In this document: positions 16,533 to 25,536 of the stretch, piece after piece | How positions within the stretch are numbered: position 1 is the first letter of the stretch | Layout of the letters: each line of letters starts with the position of its first letter | Assembly (NCBI GenBank): GCA_024402665.1 | Contig: JAKSTI010000005.1 | Coordinates: 1-64,000 of the forward strand | DNA from: Treponema sp. | GTDB taxonomy: Bacteria; Spirochaetota; Spirochaetia; Treponematales; Treponemataceae | Direction of reading: 5' to 3' | Length of the DNA stretch: 64,000 nt | Notes under the pieces: model-generated | Told to the model about the DNA's origin: nothing | The model's input: the letters and a program-made list of their open reading frames with translations, nothing else | Database searches by the model: none | Position numbers and translations under genes: made by a program

Positions 16533-17801
16533 TTACTTCTGAGCAAGAATTGCAATACCTGGTAATGTTTTTCCTTCGAGGAATTCGAGAGAAGCACCAC
16601 CACCTGTTGAAACGTGGCTCATTTTGTCTGCCAAGTTGAATTTGTTTACAGCAGCAACTGAATCACCACCACCAACAACTGTCATAGCACCTTTACCTGT
16701 AGCTTCTGCTACCAGGCGAGCAACAGCTTCTGTACCTTTGGCGAAGTTTTCGAATTCGAATACTCCAACTGGTCCGTTCCAAACGATTGATTTAGAAGCC
16801 AAGATTGCATCTTTGTAAAGAGCAACTGTTTTTGGACCAACATCAAGCCCCATAAGGTCAACTGGAAGATCAACTGCATCTACTGCAACAGGATCTTTGT
16901 CTGCGAATTCAGCAGCACCAACGTGGTCAACTGGAAGAAGGATTTTTACGTTCTTTTCAGCAGCTTTAGCCAAAAGGTCTTTTGCTGTATCAAGGAAGTC
17001 ATCTTCAACAAGTGAACGACCAACTTCGTGTCCCTGTGCTTTAAGGAATGTATAAGCCATACCACCACCAACGATGAGTGTTGAAGCGTTCTTCATAAGG
17101 CTTTCAAGAACAGCGATTTTTGATGATACTTTTGCACCACCGATGATTGCTGTCATTGGTTTTTCTGGGTTTGTTACCATTGGCTGGATGTATTTAACTT
17201 CTTTTTCCATCAAGAAACCACCAACTGATTCAACTGGCATGAATTTAGCAATTGAAGCAGTAGAAGCCTGATCGCGGTGAGCTGTACCGAATGCATCGTT
17301 TACGAAGATGTCACCGTAAGAAGCAAGTTCTTTAGCCATTACATCACGTTCTGCAGCATCTTTAGATGTTTCTTCTTTGTGGAAACGTGTATTTTCCAAC
17401 ATTGCAACTGCACCTTCTGGAAGTTTTGCAATTGCGTCAGCCTGTCCGAGTGCATCTGGAAGGAATGTAACTTCTTTTCCGAGTTTTTCTGCAAAGTATT
17501 TTACAACTGGAGCCATGCGGTTTTTACCGTTGATGAATTTTTCAGCATCAGCATCTGTCCAAGTTTTTCCTGCTTTTTCAGCTTTTTCCTGAGCTTTTTT
17601 AACGTCCTTTTTAGGATCGCCAAGGTGGCTCATAAGAACGAGAGAACGTGGGCTCTGTTCAAGAATATATTTGATTGTTGGAAGTGCAGCCATGATACGT
17701 GTATCATCCTGTACAACACCGTCCTTCATTGGTACGTTGAAGTCAACGCGCATAATAATGCGTTTTCCGTTAAGATTTACATCTTTAACTGTCTTAATCA
17801 T
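16533..17801 (-). CDS. pgk: Phosphoglycerate kinase
   Basis: 422 residues, a little longer than the typical 390-400 because of an insertion around 65-95 ([20 protein letters not shown]). N-domain substrate residues are in [11 protein letters not shown] and LMSHLGDPK; the C-domain nucleotide loops [15 protein letters not shown] and [10 protein letters not shown] are present. It makes ATP and 3-phosphoglycerate from 1,3-bisphosphoglycerate. The ribosome site AAGGAG is strong. It lies 39 bases after ffh and before tpiA, so a gpsA-ffh-pgk-tpiA unit is likely. Confidence 0.98.
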   Translation of the reverse strand: MIKTVKDVNLNGKRIIMRVDFNVPMKDGVVQDDTRIMAALPTIKYILEQSPRSLVLMSHLGDPKKDVKKAQEKAEKAGKTWTDADAEKFINGKNRMAPVVKYFAEKLGKEVTFLPDALGQADAIAKLPEGAVAMLENTRFHKEETSKDAAERDVMAKELASYGDIFVNDAFGTAHRDQASTASIAKFMPVESVGGFLMEKEVKYIQPMVTNPEKPMTAIIGGAKVSSKIAVLESLMKNASTLIVGGGMAYTFLKAQGHEVGRSLVEDDFLDTAKDLLAKAAEKNVKILLPVDHVGAAEFADKDPVAVDAVDLPVDLMGLDVGPKTVALYKDAILASKSIVWNGPVGVFEFENFAKGTEAVARLVAEATGKGAMTVVGGGDSVAAVNKFNLADKMSHVSTGGGASLEFLEGKTLPGIAILAQK

Positions 17802-17840
17802 TTATGTCTCCTTATAATTAATTATAAATTAATTTCATCT

Positions 17841-19259
17841 TTATCTACGAAGCAATTTTGACAAATCGCCAAGTTTGCTCATATCCATACCGCCAAGGCC
17901 ACCCATTCCACCGGCACCGCCTAATGAACTAGGATCAATACCAAGCTGATTCATCATTCTACCCTGCATACCTTTGTTGCGGCTAACTTTTTTCATCATC
18001 AACTTAGTCTTTTCAAACTGTTTCAAAAGTTTATTAACATCAGCTACACTTGTTCCAGAACCTTTTGCAATTCTCTTACGACGGCTAGGTCCAATAATAA
18101 GATGATTCATTCTCTCTTTATATGTCATACTCTGGATAATAGCTTCCTGTCTTTTCATTCCGCTCATATCCATCTGAGAAGCATCAATACCGCTCATACC
18201 AGGCATCATTTCAAGAAGGCTCTGCATTGAACCCATTTTCTTTACAGACTGGAACTGTTCAAGCATATCCTGCAGAGTAAATTCATTACGCTGCATCTTC
18301 TTCTGCATTTTAAGAGCTTCTTCTGCATCAACAGTTTCCTGTGCTTTTTCAACCAAAGAAACAATATCACCCATACCAAGAATGCGGGAAGCAATTCGTT
18401 CAGGATGGAAAATTTCAAAATCTTCAGTTTTTTCACCAGTACCAATGAATAAAATTGGTTTACCTGTGATTGTCTTTAATGAGAGAGCCGCACCACCACG
18501 AGCATCTGAGTCAAATTTAGTAAGGATAACACCAGTTAATCCAAGCTGTTCATCAAAACTCTTGGCAATATCAACTGCATTCTGACCAGTCATTGAGTCA
18601 GCAACAAGTAAAACTTCAACAGGATCAGTAGCCTTTTTGATTTTTACAAGTTCATCCATCATTTCTTCATCAATCTGAAGACGACCGGCAGTATCAATAA
18701 GGATTGTATCGTTACCATTTTTTCTGGCAAAAGAAATGGCATTTTTAGCAATTTTAATAGTATCTTTTGTATCTTCTTTATAAACAGGAACACCAATTTT
18801 TTCACCAAGCTGGCACAACTGTTCAATAGCGGCAGGTCTTACAACATCACATGCAACCATCAAAGGTTTTCTTCCCTCTTTTAAAAGACGAGCAGCAAGT
18901 TTATGAGTTGCAGTAGTTTTACCCGCACCCTGAAGACCAAGCATAAGAATTACAGACTGAGTATCTGGTCCCTTAAGTCTAAGATCCTGTTTAGAATCTC
19001 CCAACATAGAAACCATTTTGTCATTAATAATCTTAACAAACTGCTGACCAGGATTTACAGATTTTAATACCTTCTCACCTTTAGCTTCTTCAATGGTAGA
19101 ATTTACGAAACGACGAACAACACGAAGATTAACATCGGCTTCAAGTAAAGCCATTTTTATCTGTTCAACTGTTTCTTCAATATTTTTTTCTGTAATAGTA
19201 GATTTACCGCTGATTGTTTTTACGATACTACTAAAAGTTCCAGTCAGTTTTTCAAGCAT
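17841..19259 (-). CDS. ffh: Signal recognition particle protein Ffh
   Basis: 472 residues with the full N-G-M layout: four-helix N domain (1-85), GTPase P-loop GLQGAGKTT (about 108-116), DTAGRLQIDEEMMDEL, ILTKFDSDARGG (G4) and a Met-rich M domain (from about 325; GSMQSLLEMMPGM, RRKRIAKGSGT for SRP RNA binding). The C-terminus ends in a Gly/Met-rich tail (GGAGGMGGLGGMD), common in the family. It targets ribosome-nascent chains to FtsY and SecYEG. It sits between gpsA (34 bases upstream) and pgk (39 bases downstream). Confidence 0.98.
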   Translation of the reverse strand: MLEKLTGTFSSIVKTISGKSTITEKNIEETVEQIKMALLEADVNLRVVRRFVNSTIEEAKGEKVLKSVNPGQQFVKIINDKMVSMLGDSKQDLRLKGPDTQSVILMLGLQGAGKTTATHKLAARLLKEGRKPLMVACDVVRPAAIEQLCQLGEKIGVPVYKEDTKDTIKIAKNAISFARKNGNDTILIDTAGRLQIDEEMMDELVKIKKATDPVEVLLVADSMTGQNAVDIAKSFDEQLGLTGVILTKFDSDARGGAALSLKTITGKPILFIGTGEKTEDFEIFHPERIASRILGMGDIVSLVEKAQETVDAEEALKMQKKMQRNEFTLQDMLEQFQSVKKMGSMQSLLEMMPGMSGIDASQMDMSGMKRQEAIIQSMTYKERMNHLIIGPSRRKRIAKGSGTSVADVNKLLKQFEKTKLMMKKVSRNKGMQGRMMNQLGIDPSSLGGAGGMGGLGGMDMSKLGDLSKLLRR

Positions 19260-19293
19260 TTGTATATCCTATTTTATAAATTAGAAAGATTTG

Positions 19294-20382
19294 TTAGCAA
19301 TCTCTCTTCTTACTTCTAATATAACTCTTTTTTCCCCTAAAAATCAGTTCTTCCATGAATTCTTCAGGAGAAATTTCTTTATTCAAAATGCGATACAAAC
19401 CATCACAAATCAAAAGTTTAATTCCTTTCTTCTGAGAGATTTCGTGAACGTATTTACAGGCAATTGCCCCTTCTGGTAAATATCCGATTTTACCAACATT
19501 AGCAATTAAATCATCAATATTTTTGAATTTAGAAAGCATATCTGTTTTAATCATATCCTGACCAAAACGTCTGTTGCGACCATATTTACTCTTACAAGTA
19601 ACATCAAGGTCACCTACGCCAGAAACAGAAGTGAATGTTTCAGAGTGAGTTGCGCCCATAGCAAATCCAAGTGTCATAATTTCGTTTAATCCGGCAGCCA
19701 TAAGCAAACTTTCTGTGTTATCACCAAAAATATCTGAAGTTTCTGTGATTGCATCTAAAGCACCATAAACTACAGCAACAACATTTTTAGCAGCAGCACA
19801 AATCTGTACACCAATAGTATCAAAGCTGGAATAAACAAGAAGACCAGGAACATTCAAAAGTTCTCTGATACGGATTGAATTAAGAGCATTCAAAGATGCA
19901 GATACAAGACCTGTTAATTTGCCCATTGCAACTTCTTCTGCATGACTAGGTCCGGCAATATAAACAGTCTTATTTTTATATACAGGAGGTAAAACTTCCT
20001 CCATAGTTTCCAAAATTAATTTAGGTCCGTTTTCTGAAGGAACAAAACCTTTAGTTAACGAAGCAATAATACTTGTTCCATTTTTGATATTTGGTACATC
20101 GATAATTTTTTTAATTGTACTTGCAAGGAACAAGGAAGGAGAAGCGATGATAATAAAATCTTTATCTGTAGCAACCTGAATGATATCATTTGAACAAGTA
20201 ATATTTTCAGATAATTTATATCCAGCTAAGAATTTTTTATTTTCATGGTCGTTGTTTATTGATTGAACAACCTCATCTTCCAAAGCCCACATAGTAATCT
20301 TGTGACCACCACGAGCTAAAGCTTGAGCTAATCCAGTACCCCAGGCACCAGCACCAATAACACCAACAGATTTACATTCCAT
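19294..20382 (-). CDS. gpsA: Glycerol-3-phosphate dehydrogenase [NAD(P)+]
   Basis: 362 residues, slightly longer than the usual 330-340. The Rossmann nucleotide loop GVIGAGAWGTGLAQALA is at 7-23. The catalytic core shows AAKNVVAVVYGALDAI (Lys) and TSVSGVGDLDVTCKSKYGRN. The C-terminal region includes LPEGAIACKYVHE. It reduces dihydroxyacetone phosphate to sn-glycerol 3-phosphate for phospholipid synthesis. The 122-base spacer upstream (after ndk) contains a strong hairpin and a second GC-rich palindrome. The start has only a modest ribosome site (GGAAG). Confidence 0.97.
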   Translation of the reverse strand: MECKSVGVIGAGAWGTGLAQALARGGHKITMWALEDEVVQSINNDHENKKFLAGYKLSENITCSNDIIQVATDKDFIIIASPSLFLASTIKKIIDVPNIKNGTSIIASLTKGFVPSENGPKLILETMEEVLPPVYKNKTVYIAGPSHAEEVAMGKLTGLVSASLNALNSIRIRELLNVPGLLVYSSFDTIGVQICAAAKNVVAVVYGALDAITETSDIFGDNTESLLMAAGLNEIMTLGFAMGATHSETFTSVSGVGDLDVTCKSKYGRNRRFGQDMIKTDMLSKFKNIDDLIANVGKIGYLPEGAIACKYVHEISQKKGIKLLICDGLYRILNKEISPEEFMEELIFRGKKSYIRSKKRDC

Positions 20383-20409
20383 ATCTAACTTCCAAAAAAA
20401 ATTTTTTAT

Positions 20410-20485
20410 AAGAGCGCCTCAAGCCGTAAACGCAGTTTCCGGCTTGAGGCGTTCTTTCGATGAACCTAAAATAACCGCCGACGCG
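20410..20485. repeat. Paired palindromes between ndk and gpsA
   Basis: CGCCTCAAGCCG (20415-20426) pairs perfectly with CGGCTTGAGGCG (20440-20451) and extends outward by about 5 more pairs (AAGAG/TTCTT). Next to it, AAAATAA pairs with TTATTTT around CCGCCGACGCGC. On the minus strand a short A/T stretch follows the first hairpin, but no clean T-tract, so termination of ndk is possible but not clear. Confidence 0.75.
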
Positions 20486-20504
20486 CTTATTTTTCGATTA
20501 TAGC

Positions 20505-20948
20505 CTAATACCAGCCGTCTTCGCAGTCTTTCCAGTCGAAGATTTCTTCTGCTTTGAACCAGAGGGCGATTTCACGTTCAGCACTTTCATCACTATCAGA
20601 AGCATGAATAATATTTCTTGAAGTGTGAATACAATAATCACCTCTGATTGTTCCAGGCTGTGCATCTTCTGGTTTTGTTGAACCAACATATTTTCTAACC
20701 AAAGTAACACAGTTATCTGCCTGCAAAACCATTGCAACTACTGGACCTGAAGTCAAGTAATCAACTAAATCACCAAAGAATGGTTTTCCTTCGTGTTCAG
20801 CATAATGTGACTTAGCAATAGCTTCTGTTGGATGAACCATTTTCATACCAACAATTTTAAAACCTTTTTTTTCCAAGCGTTCAATTACTTCACCAACTAA
20901 GCGGCGATTTACAACACCTGGTTTTAACATAACAAAACATCTACTCAT
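20505..20948 (-). CDS. ndk: Nucleoside-diphosphate kinase
   Basis: 147 residues, typical length. It transfers the gamma phosphate from ATP to NDPs through a phosphohistidine: His115 in RNIIHASDSDESAEREI, where the more common form is N-x2-HGSDS. The N-terminal pattern CFVMLKPGVVNRRLVGEVI and the Kpn loop SGPVVAMVL are present. It lies 33 bases after ispH on the same strand. Confidence 0.98.
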   Translation of the reverse strand: MSRCFVMLKPGVVNRRLVGEVIERLEKKGFKIVGMKMVHPTEAIAKSHYAEHEGKPFFGDLVDYLTSGPVVAMVLQADNCVTLVRKYVGSTKPEDAQPGTIRGDYCIHTSRNIIHASDSDESAEREIALWFKAEEIFDWKDCEDGWY

Positions 20949-20981
20949 AACTAAATATTATACAGTATGAAATAATGATTT

Positions 20982-21830
20982 TCAACTAAGAGATTGTTCA
21001 ACCTCGCCTATAATTTCATCTGGCGTGCTGGCTCCGGCAGTAATTCCCACAGACTTTAGTTTTCTGAATTCTTCTGGGATTTCTGAAGCGCTTTGAATAT
21101 GAACTGCATTTTTACAATTATTTTTTGCAGTCTGGAAAAGTCTTATTGTGTTTGCAGAATTCTTTCCCCCAATAACAATCACCCCTTCAACCTGCGCGCA
21201 TAATTCTAAAAGAGAATTCTGTCTTTCTTTTGTAGCAGGACAAATGGTATTCATAACTGCAATATTTGGAAATTTCGCTTTTAATGATTTTTCAATTTCA
21301 TCAAATTGACGCTGACTGTATGTAGTCTGGCTAAGAAGGATAACGTTTATTTTTTCTGGTTCAGCAATATCAAGACTTTCTACATCCGCAATATTTTCTA
21401 CAAGTGAAAAATTTTTTCCTGCATAACCTGCAATCCCTTTTACTTCACCATGATTTTTATCTCCAGTAAGAATAACGTAATCATTCTGGCAGGTATACTT
21501 TTCTACCATCTTCTGGCTGGCTTTTACACGGGGGCAAGTTGCATCAATAATTATACTATTCTTTTTTTCAAGCAGATCAATAATCTGAGGGGCAACACCA
21601 TGGGCACGGATAATTACAACAGATGATTCTGGAAGTTCAGAAAGAAGATTTTCTTCTATGATTTGAAGTCCCTTGTCGCTTAATTTTTTTAAGGCCGCTT
21701 CATTATGGATTAAAGGTCCCAGTGAAAATACCTCTTTACCTTTATTTTCATCAAGGGCTTTTTCTGCCAGTTCAACAGCTCTTCTTACACCAAAACAAAA
21801 TCCTAAAATTGCAGCTCGTTTTATTTCCAT
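20982..21830 (-). CDS. ispH: 4-hydroxy-3-methylbut-2-enyl diphosphate reductase
   Basis: 282 residues, normal for IspH. The three [Fe-S] cysteines are Cys12 (GFCFGVRRAVE), Cys99 (IDATCPRV) and Cys197 (NTICPATKERQ). HNEAAL and RAHGV supply conserved substrate-binding His. It is the last step of the MEP isoprenoid pathway, giving IPP and DMAPP. It starts soon after the secF terminator; an AT-rich stretch with TAAAAT lies before the ATG but no good -35 was found, and no strong ribosome site. Confidence 0.97.
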   Translation of the reverse strand: MEIKRAAILGFCFGVRRAVELAEKALDENKGKEVFSLGPLIHNEAALKKLSDKGLQIIEENLLSELPESSVVIIRAHGVAPQIIDLLEKKNSIIIDATCPRVKASQKMVEKYTCQNDYVILTGDKNHGEVKGIAGYAGKNFSLVENIADVESLDIAEPEKINVILLSQTTYSQRQFDEIEKSLKAKFPNIAVMNTICPATKERQNSLLELCAQVEGVIVIGGKNSANTIRLFQTAKNNCKNAVHIQSASEIPEEFRKLKSVGITAGASTPDEIIGEVEQSLS

Positions 21831-21856
21831 AATTTTATTTTACCACAAATGCAGTT

Positions 21857-21904
21857 TAAAAAAAATCAGGGCTGCTTCAAAGATTTCTCTAAGAAACAGC
21901 CCTT
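21857..21904 (-). terminator. Intrinsic terminator after secF
   Basis: Minus strand: AGGGCTGTTTC pairs with GAAGCAGCCCT (one mismatch) and runs into a T-tract. It separates yajC-secDF from ispH. Confidence 0.9.
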
Positions 21905-21925
21905 AAGTTATTTAAGAATCAGAAA

Positions 21926-23146
21926 TTATTCTGCGTCTTTTTTAACATTTTTAAGTGAGTGATGAACACCAAATTCAGGTCTCCAGTTCTTGCGGAATGC
22001 ATTGATGAATGAGCTGGAAATGAAGATTGATGAGTACATACCACTAAGCAAACCAACGATCATAACTAAAGCAAAGTTCTTGATTGCACCTGTTGTGAAA
22101 ACGTACAATGAAACTACTGCAAACAAAGTTGTTACAGTTGTCAAAATAGAACGAGCTAAAGTATCTGACAAAGATTTGTTCAAGATTTCATTAAATTTCT
22201 TTGCTTCTGGCATCATCTTCAAGTTGTAACGAACACGGTCAAGAATAACAACTGTAGCGTTGATAGAGTAACCGATGATTGTCAAAACTGAAGCGAATAC
22301 TGTTGCAGAGAATTCTGTCTGTGTCCAGATAATGAATGTGAAAGCAATCAAAGTATCGTGGAGCAAAGCAATAATTGATCCCAAAGCGAAATCCCAGTGG
22401 AAACGGAATGCTGCATAAGCCCAGATAAGAACCAAAGTACAAACAAGCATAATGATTGTTTTAACTGTATTTGATTTTGAACTGCTTGAAGCAATAAAGT
22501 CAGTTTTTACAATAGCAACTTTTTCTTTTCCAAATGAAGAGTAAAGTTTACCGTTGATGCTATCAAGAATAGCAGACTGATTTGAATCACCTTCATTAAT
22601 ACCAACACGAATCTGATAGCTTGCATCAGCACCAGTTCCCAACTGTTTAATATCAACACCAGCAACACCATTCAAAGCAGAACGAACATCGTCTGTTGTA
22701 ATAGAAGAAGTTCCTGCAGGATATACATAAACTGTAGAAGATGTAAGCTGATTTGTTGCAGCTGAGTTCAAGAACAATTTTGTTGTATCAAATGAACCGT
22801 CTTTTGCAGTCATTGTTACACCGTCAATTGCACTTACAGCAGCAGCAAGTTTAGAAACTGTATCATATTCATAGAAATTGAATGTGCGTGTTTCATTTTC
22901 AACACCAGCACCACTGATAACTACATCAAGTTTTGTTGCAGAAAGATCAATAGTGATTTTTGCAGAACCGTCATAAACTAATTCAGCAGCAGGTGGAGCA
23001 ACGCGGATTTCTTCAATCATACCTGGTTTGTAATCAAGACCAAAGTTAATTCCTTTTGTAAAGAAACCTACGATACCAAAAATAATAATTACAGCACTAA
23101 TAATAGAACAAGGAACAAAACCTTTATTAAATTTTAATGTTTTCAT
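21926..23146 (-). CDS. secF: Protein translocase subunit SecF
   Basis: 406 residues, longer than the usual 300-320. TM1 (about 13-31) is followed by GINFGLDYKPGMIEEIRV, which corresponds to the family's G-x-D-F-x-G-G signature but reads GLDYKPG. A periplasmic domain with an extended insertion (about 60-205) explains the length. Five C-terminal membrane segments follow, including the motif SVLTIIGYSINATVVILDRVR. It works with SecD to pull exported proteins using the ion gradient. Its ATG overlaps the secD stop by 4 bases. Confidence 0.96.
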   Translation of the reverse strand: MKTLKFNKGFVPCSIISAVIIIFGIVGFFTKGINFGLDYKPGMIEEIRVAPPAAELVYDGSAKITIDLSATKLDVVISGAGVENETRTFNFYEYDTVSKLAAAVSAIDGVTMTAKDGSFDTTKLFLNSAATNQLTSSTVYVYPAGTSSITTDDVRSALNGVAGVDIKQLGTGADASYQIRVGINEGDSNQSAILDSINGKLYSSFGKEKVAIVKTDFIASSSSKSNTVKTIIMLVCTLVLIWAYAAFRFHWDFALGSIIALLHDTLIAFTFIIWTQTEFSATVFASVLTIIGYSINATVVILDRVRYNLKMMPEAKKFNEILNKSLSDTLARSILTTVTTLFAVVSLYVFTTGAIKNFALVMIVGLLSGMYSSIFISSSFINAFRKNWRPEFGVHHSLKNVKKDAE

Positions 23147-24900
23147 TGTTTAATCCCCCAACCAATACTAACTTTCTTAATATGAAGTACATCTGTCTGG
23201 AAGTCGAATAAGAGACGAGATACAAACAATGCTGTAAATACAGAAGAAAGAACACCAATTGCCAATGAAACAGCGAAGCCCTGTACAGAACCAGTTCCTA
23301 ACTGTGACAAGAAGATAGCGGCAATGAATGTTGTGATGTTAGAGTCCATAATTGCCCAGAATGCGTTATCAAAACCCATTGAGATAGCAACTGGTCTACT
23401 CTTTCCAGATCTAAGTTCTTCTTTAATTCTTTCAAATACCAATACGTTAGCATCTACAGCCATACCGATTGTAAGAATCATACCGGCAATAGAAGAAAGT
23501 GTAAGTGTATAATTGAATGCTGACAAAATAGCAAACATGATGTACAAGTTCAAAACCTGTGCAAGAACAGCATTAATACCAGATGCTTTATAGAAGAAAA
23601 GCATGAAGATCAAAATCAAACCAAGACCAAGGATGATAGCAAGAATACCCTGACGGATTGCTGCTTCACCAAGAGATGCACCAATTACCTGCTGGCTTTC
23701 AACTTCAAGAGGAACATTCAACCCAGCTGTCTGTAAAACCTTCTTAATATTGTTAGCTTCTTCAGCAGTAAAGTTACCTGTTAATGAAACGCGGCCTGTT
23801 GTAATTGCATCATTAATTCTAGCGTTAGATTTAACTTTGTTATCACTTACGATAGCAAGATATTCACCTTTGTGTGCAGATGTGAATTCACCAAAAATCT
23901 GTGAACCTTCACCATCAAGATTGAAAGTTACCTGAATATCACCAAGTTCACCATATCCAACATTTGCAGACTGGAGGTGTTTACCTTCAAGAGCAACATC
24001 TTTATAAACAACAAGGTATCCAATTCTTTCATCAAGACCGTAAGCATCTTTTTCATACTGACCAATTACGATACAGTCTTCTGGAATTACTGTAGGATCA
24101 ATTAAGTTACCAAGAGCATCAAATGTTGATGTTGGATGTGAGTAGTAGTAGCTTTCGAATGCATTTGAAGCTTCCATGTTTGTAAGATGGAAGTTCAACA
24201 TACCTCTACCCTGAATCAATGTATTAATAGAATCTGCCTGAGCAGCACCAGGAATTTCAATATAGATTCTGTCTGAACCCTGCTGACGGATTACAGGAGA
24301 AGACAAACCAAAGCGGTCAACACGACCAGCAAGATTTTCTACAGCGTTTGCCATAGCTTCTTTTCTGAATTCAGCTTCATCAAAGTTCTTAAGACTTTCT
24401 TCATCCAAAGAAGCTCTATGATCAGCTACAGCAGCATCCAAATCAGCGTGAACAATAACGTTCATACCACCAGACAAGTCAAGACCAAGTTTTACTGAAT
24501 TATCGTAATTCTTTTTTGCAGCCAAAATTTCATCACGATATTTGCCCTGAATTACCTGAAGGAATTCGTATTCGCCAGAAAAAGCTTTAAGTACATCAGA
24601 TACAGTCATATCTGAAGGAACTTTTTCACCCAATTTTTTGTAATTTTTAGCAGCAGCTTTTTCAAGCCATGCAAATTCTTCACCAAGTTTAGCAGAAGAA
24701 TCTTTTGCTAATGCTTTAATAGTACGTACATCTTCTGATGCTTTAGCATTTGCATAGTCTTTGATTTTTTCTGTTGAACCTAAAGCCAATGACTGAACTT
24801 CTTTTGGAGTTCTGCCATACCAGCTGATTGAAGGCCAGAGGAAAGCAAGACAAATGCCAAGAACAGCAAGAAGAATAACAAAACGAGAACGTTTGCTCAT
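23143..24900 (-). CDS. secD: Protein translocase subunit SecD
   Basis: 585 residues. TM1 (about 7-25), then a long periplasmic region starting with LGLDLSGGMNVIV (the D1/D2 signature) and GRVDRFGLSSPVIRQQGSD, then five C-terminal membrane segments with LSSIAGMILTIGMAVDANVLVFERIKEE (read in two parts), the conserved RND-like region. The SecDF pair improves late-stage export. It lies 14 bases after yajC and is coupled to secF. Confidence 0.97.
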   Translation of the reverse strand: MSKRSRFVILLAVLGICLAFLWPSISWYGRTPKEVQSLALGSTEKIKDYANAKASEDVRTIKALAKDSSAKLGEEFAWLEKAAAKNYKKLGEKVPSDMTVSDVLKAFSGEYEFLQVIQGKYRDEILAAKKNYDNSVKLGLDLSGGMNVIVHADLDAAVADHRASLDEESLKNFDEAEFRKEAMANAVENLAGRVDRFGLSSPVIRQQGSDRIYIEIPGAAQADSINTLIQGRGMLNFHLTNMEASNAFESYYYSHPTSTFDALGNLIDPTVIPEDCIVIGQYEKDAYGLDERIGYLVVYKDVALEGKHLQSANVGYGELGDIQVTFNLDGEGSQIFGEFTSAHKGEYLAIVSDNKVKSNARINDAITTGRVSLTGNFTAEEANNIKKVLQTAGLNVPLEVESQQVIGASLGEAAIRQGILAIILGLGLILIFMLFFYKASGINAVLAQVLNLYIMFAILSAFNYTLTLSSIAGMILTIGMAVDANVLVFERIKEELRSGKSRPVAISMGFDNAFWAIMDSNITTFIAAIFLSQLGTGSVQGFAVSLAIGVLSSVFTALFVSRLLFDFQTDVLHIKKVSIGWGIKQ

Positions 24901-24914
24901 TTTTTTACTCCGAA

Positions 24915-25373
24915 TTATTTATTTGTATCTTCAGCTTCTGCTGCAGGAGCTTCTGCTTCTACTGCATCTGCATTCTTATTTTTCTTTGCAAGTTTTTTTG
25001 CTTCTTTTGCTTCTTTTAATGCAGCAGCCATTTCAGCTTCTTTTGCCAATTCAGCTTCGCTCTTTTCTACAGAAGCAATTGCACTACGATTGAATTCAAT
25101 TTTACAGTTGTCATCAACCTTTACAATAACTGTTTTTTCTTTAACAGAAGAAATTACACCGTGAATACCACCGATAGTAACTACATTATCACCTTTCTTT
25201 AATGCTTTAAGCATTTTTTCTGTTTCTTTCTGTTTCTTACTCTGTGGACGAATAAGGAAGAAATAAAAGATTACAATAATGATTAACAAAGGTGCAAAGG
25301 AACCGAGCATTCCCAAACCACCTACATTTTCAGGAGCTGTAGCAGCACCATTTAAAAATGGGATAAAAGACAT
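24915..25373 (-). CDS. yajC: Preprotein translocase accessory subunit YajC
   Basis: 152 residues. One membrane segment (about 24-42) ends in YFFLIRPQSKKQKETEKM, the YajC signature. LKKGDNVVTIGGIHGVISSV follows, then a lengthened Ala/Glu/Lys-rich C-terminal tail (from about 105). It is the first gene of yajC-secD-secF. Confidence 0.96.
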   Translation of the reverse strand: MSFIPFLNGAATAPENVGGLGMLGSFAPLLIIIVIFYFFLIRPQSKKQKETEKMLKALKKGDNVVTIGGIHGVISSVKEKTVIVKVDDNCKIEFNRSAIASVEKSEAELAKEAEMAAALKEAKEAKKLAKKNKNADAVEAEAPAAEAEDTNK

Positions 25374-25408
25374 ATTTTAATCCATCCTAACTATTTAAAA
25401 TTTTGATA

Positions 25409-25437
25409 ATTATATCAGTTTTATAGAATATCACTAA
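25409..25437 (-). promoter_or_regulatory. Candidate yajC-secDF promoter (extended -10)
   Basis: Minus strand: TGATATAAT gives a consensus -10 (TATAAT at 25409-25414) with a TGn extension. The -35 region (25432-25437, TTAGTG) is poor. The start would fall near 25402, about 29 bases before the ATG. Confidence 0.5.
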
Positions 25438-25536
25438 AAAACGCTTTAGTCTAGAATTAATTTTTGGAGAATTCAGAATTTACTTTTGAGAACTGATCAG
25501 AAAACCGTATTAATTGATTTTCTGACTTTTTTTGAT

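Noticed and set aside
25498..25533. CAGAAAA/TTTTCTG hairpin followed by seven T on the plus strand
   Set aside because: It looks like a plus-strand terminator, but both flanking genes are on the minus strand and no plus-strand transcript is expected; on the minus strand it lacks a T-tract. Probably coincidence in AT-rich DNA.
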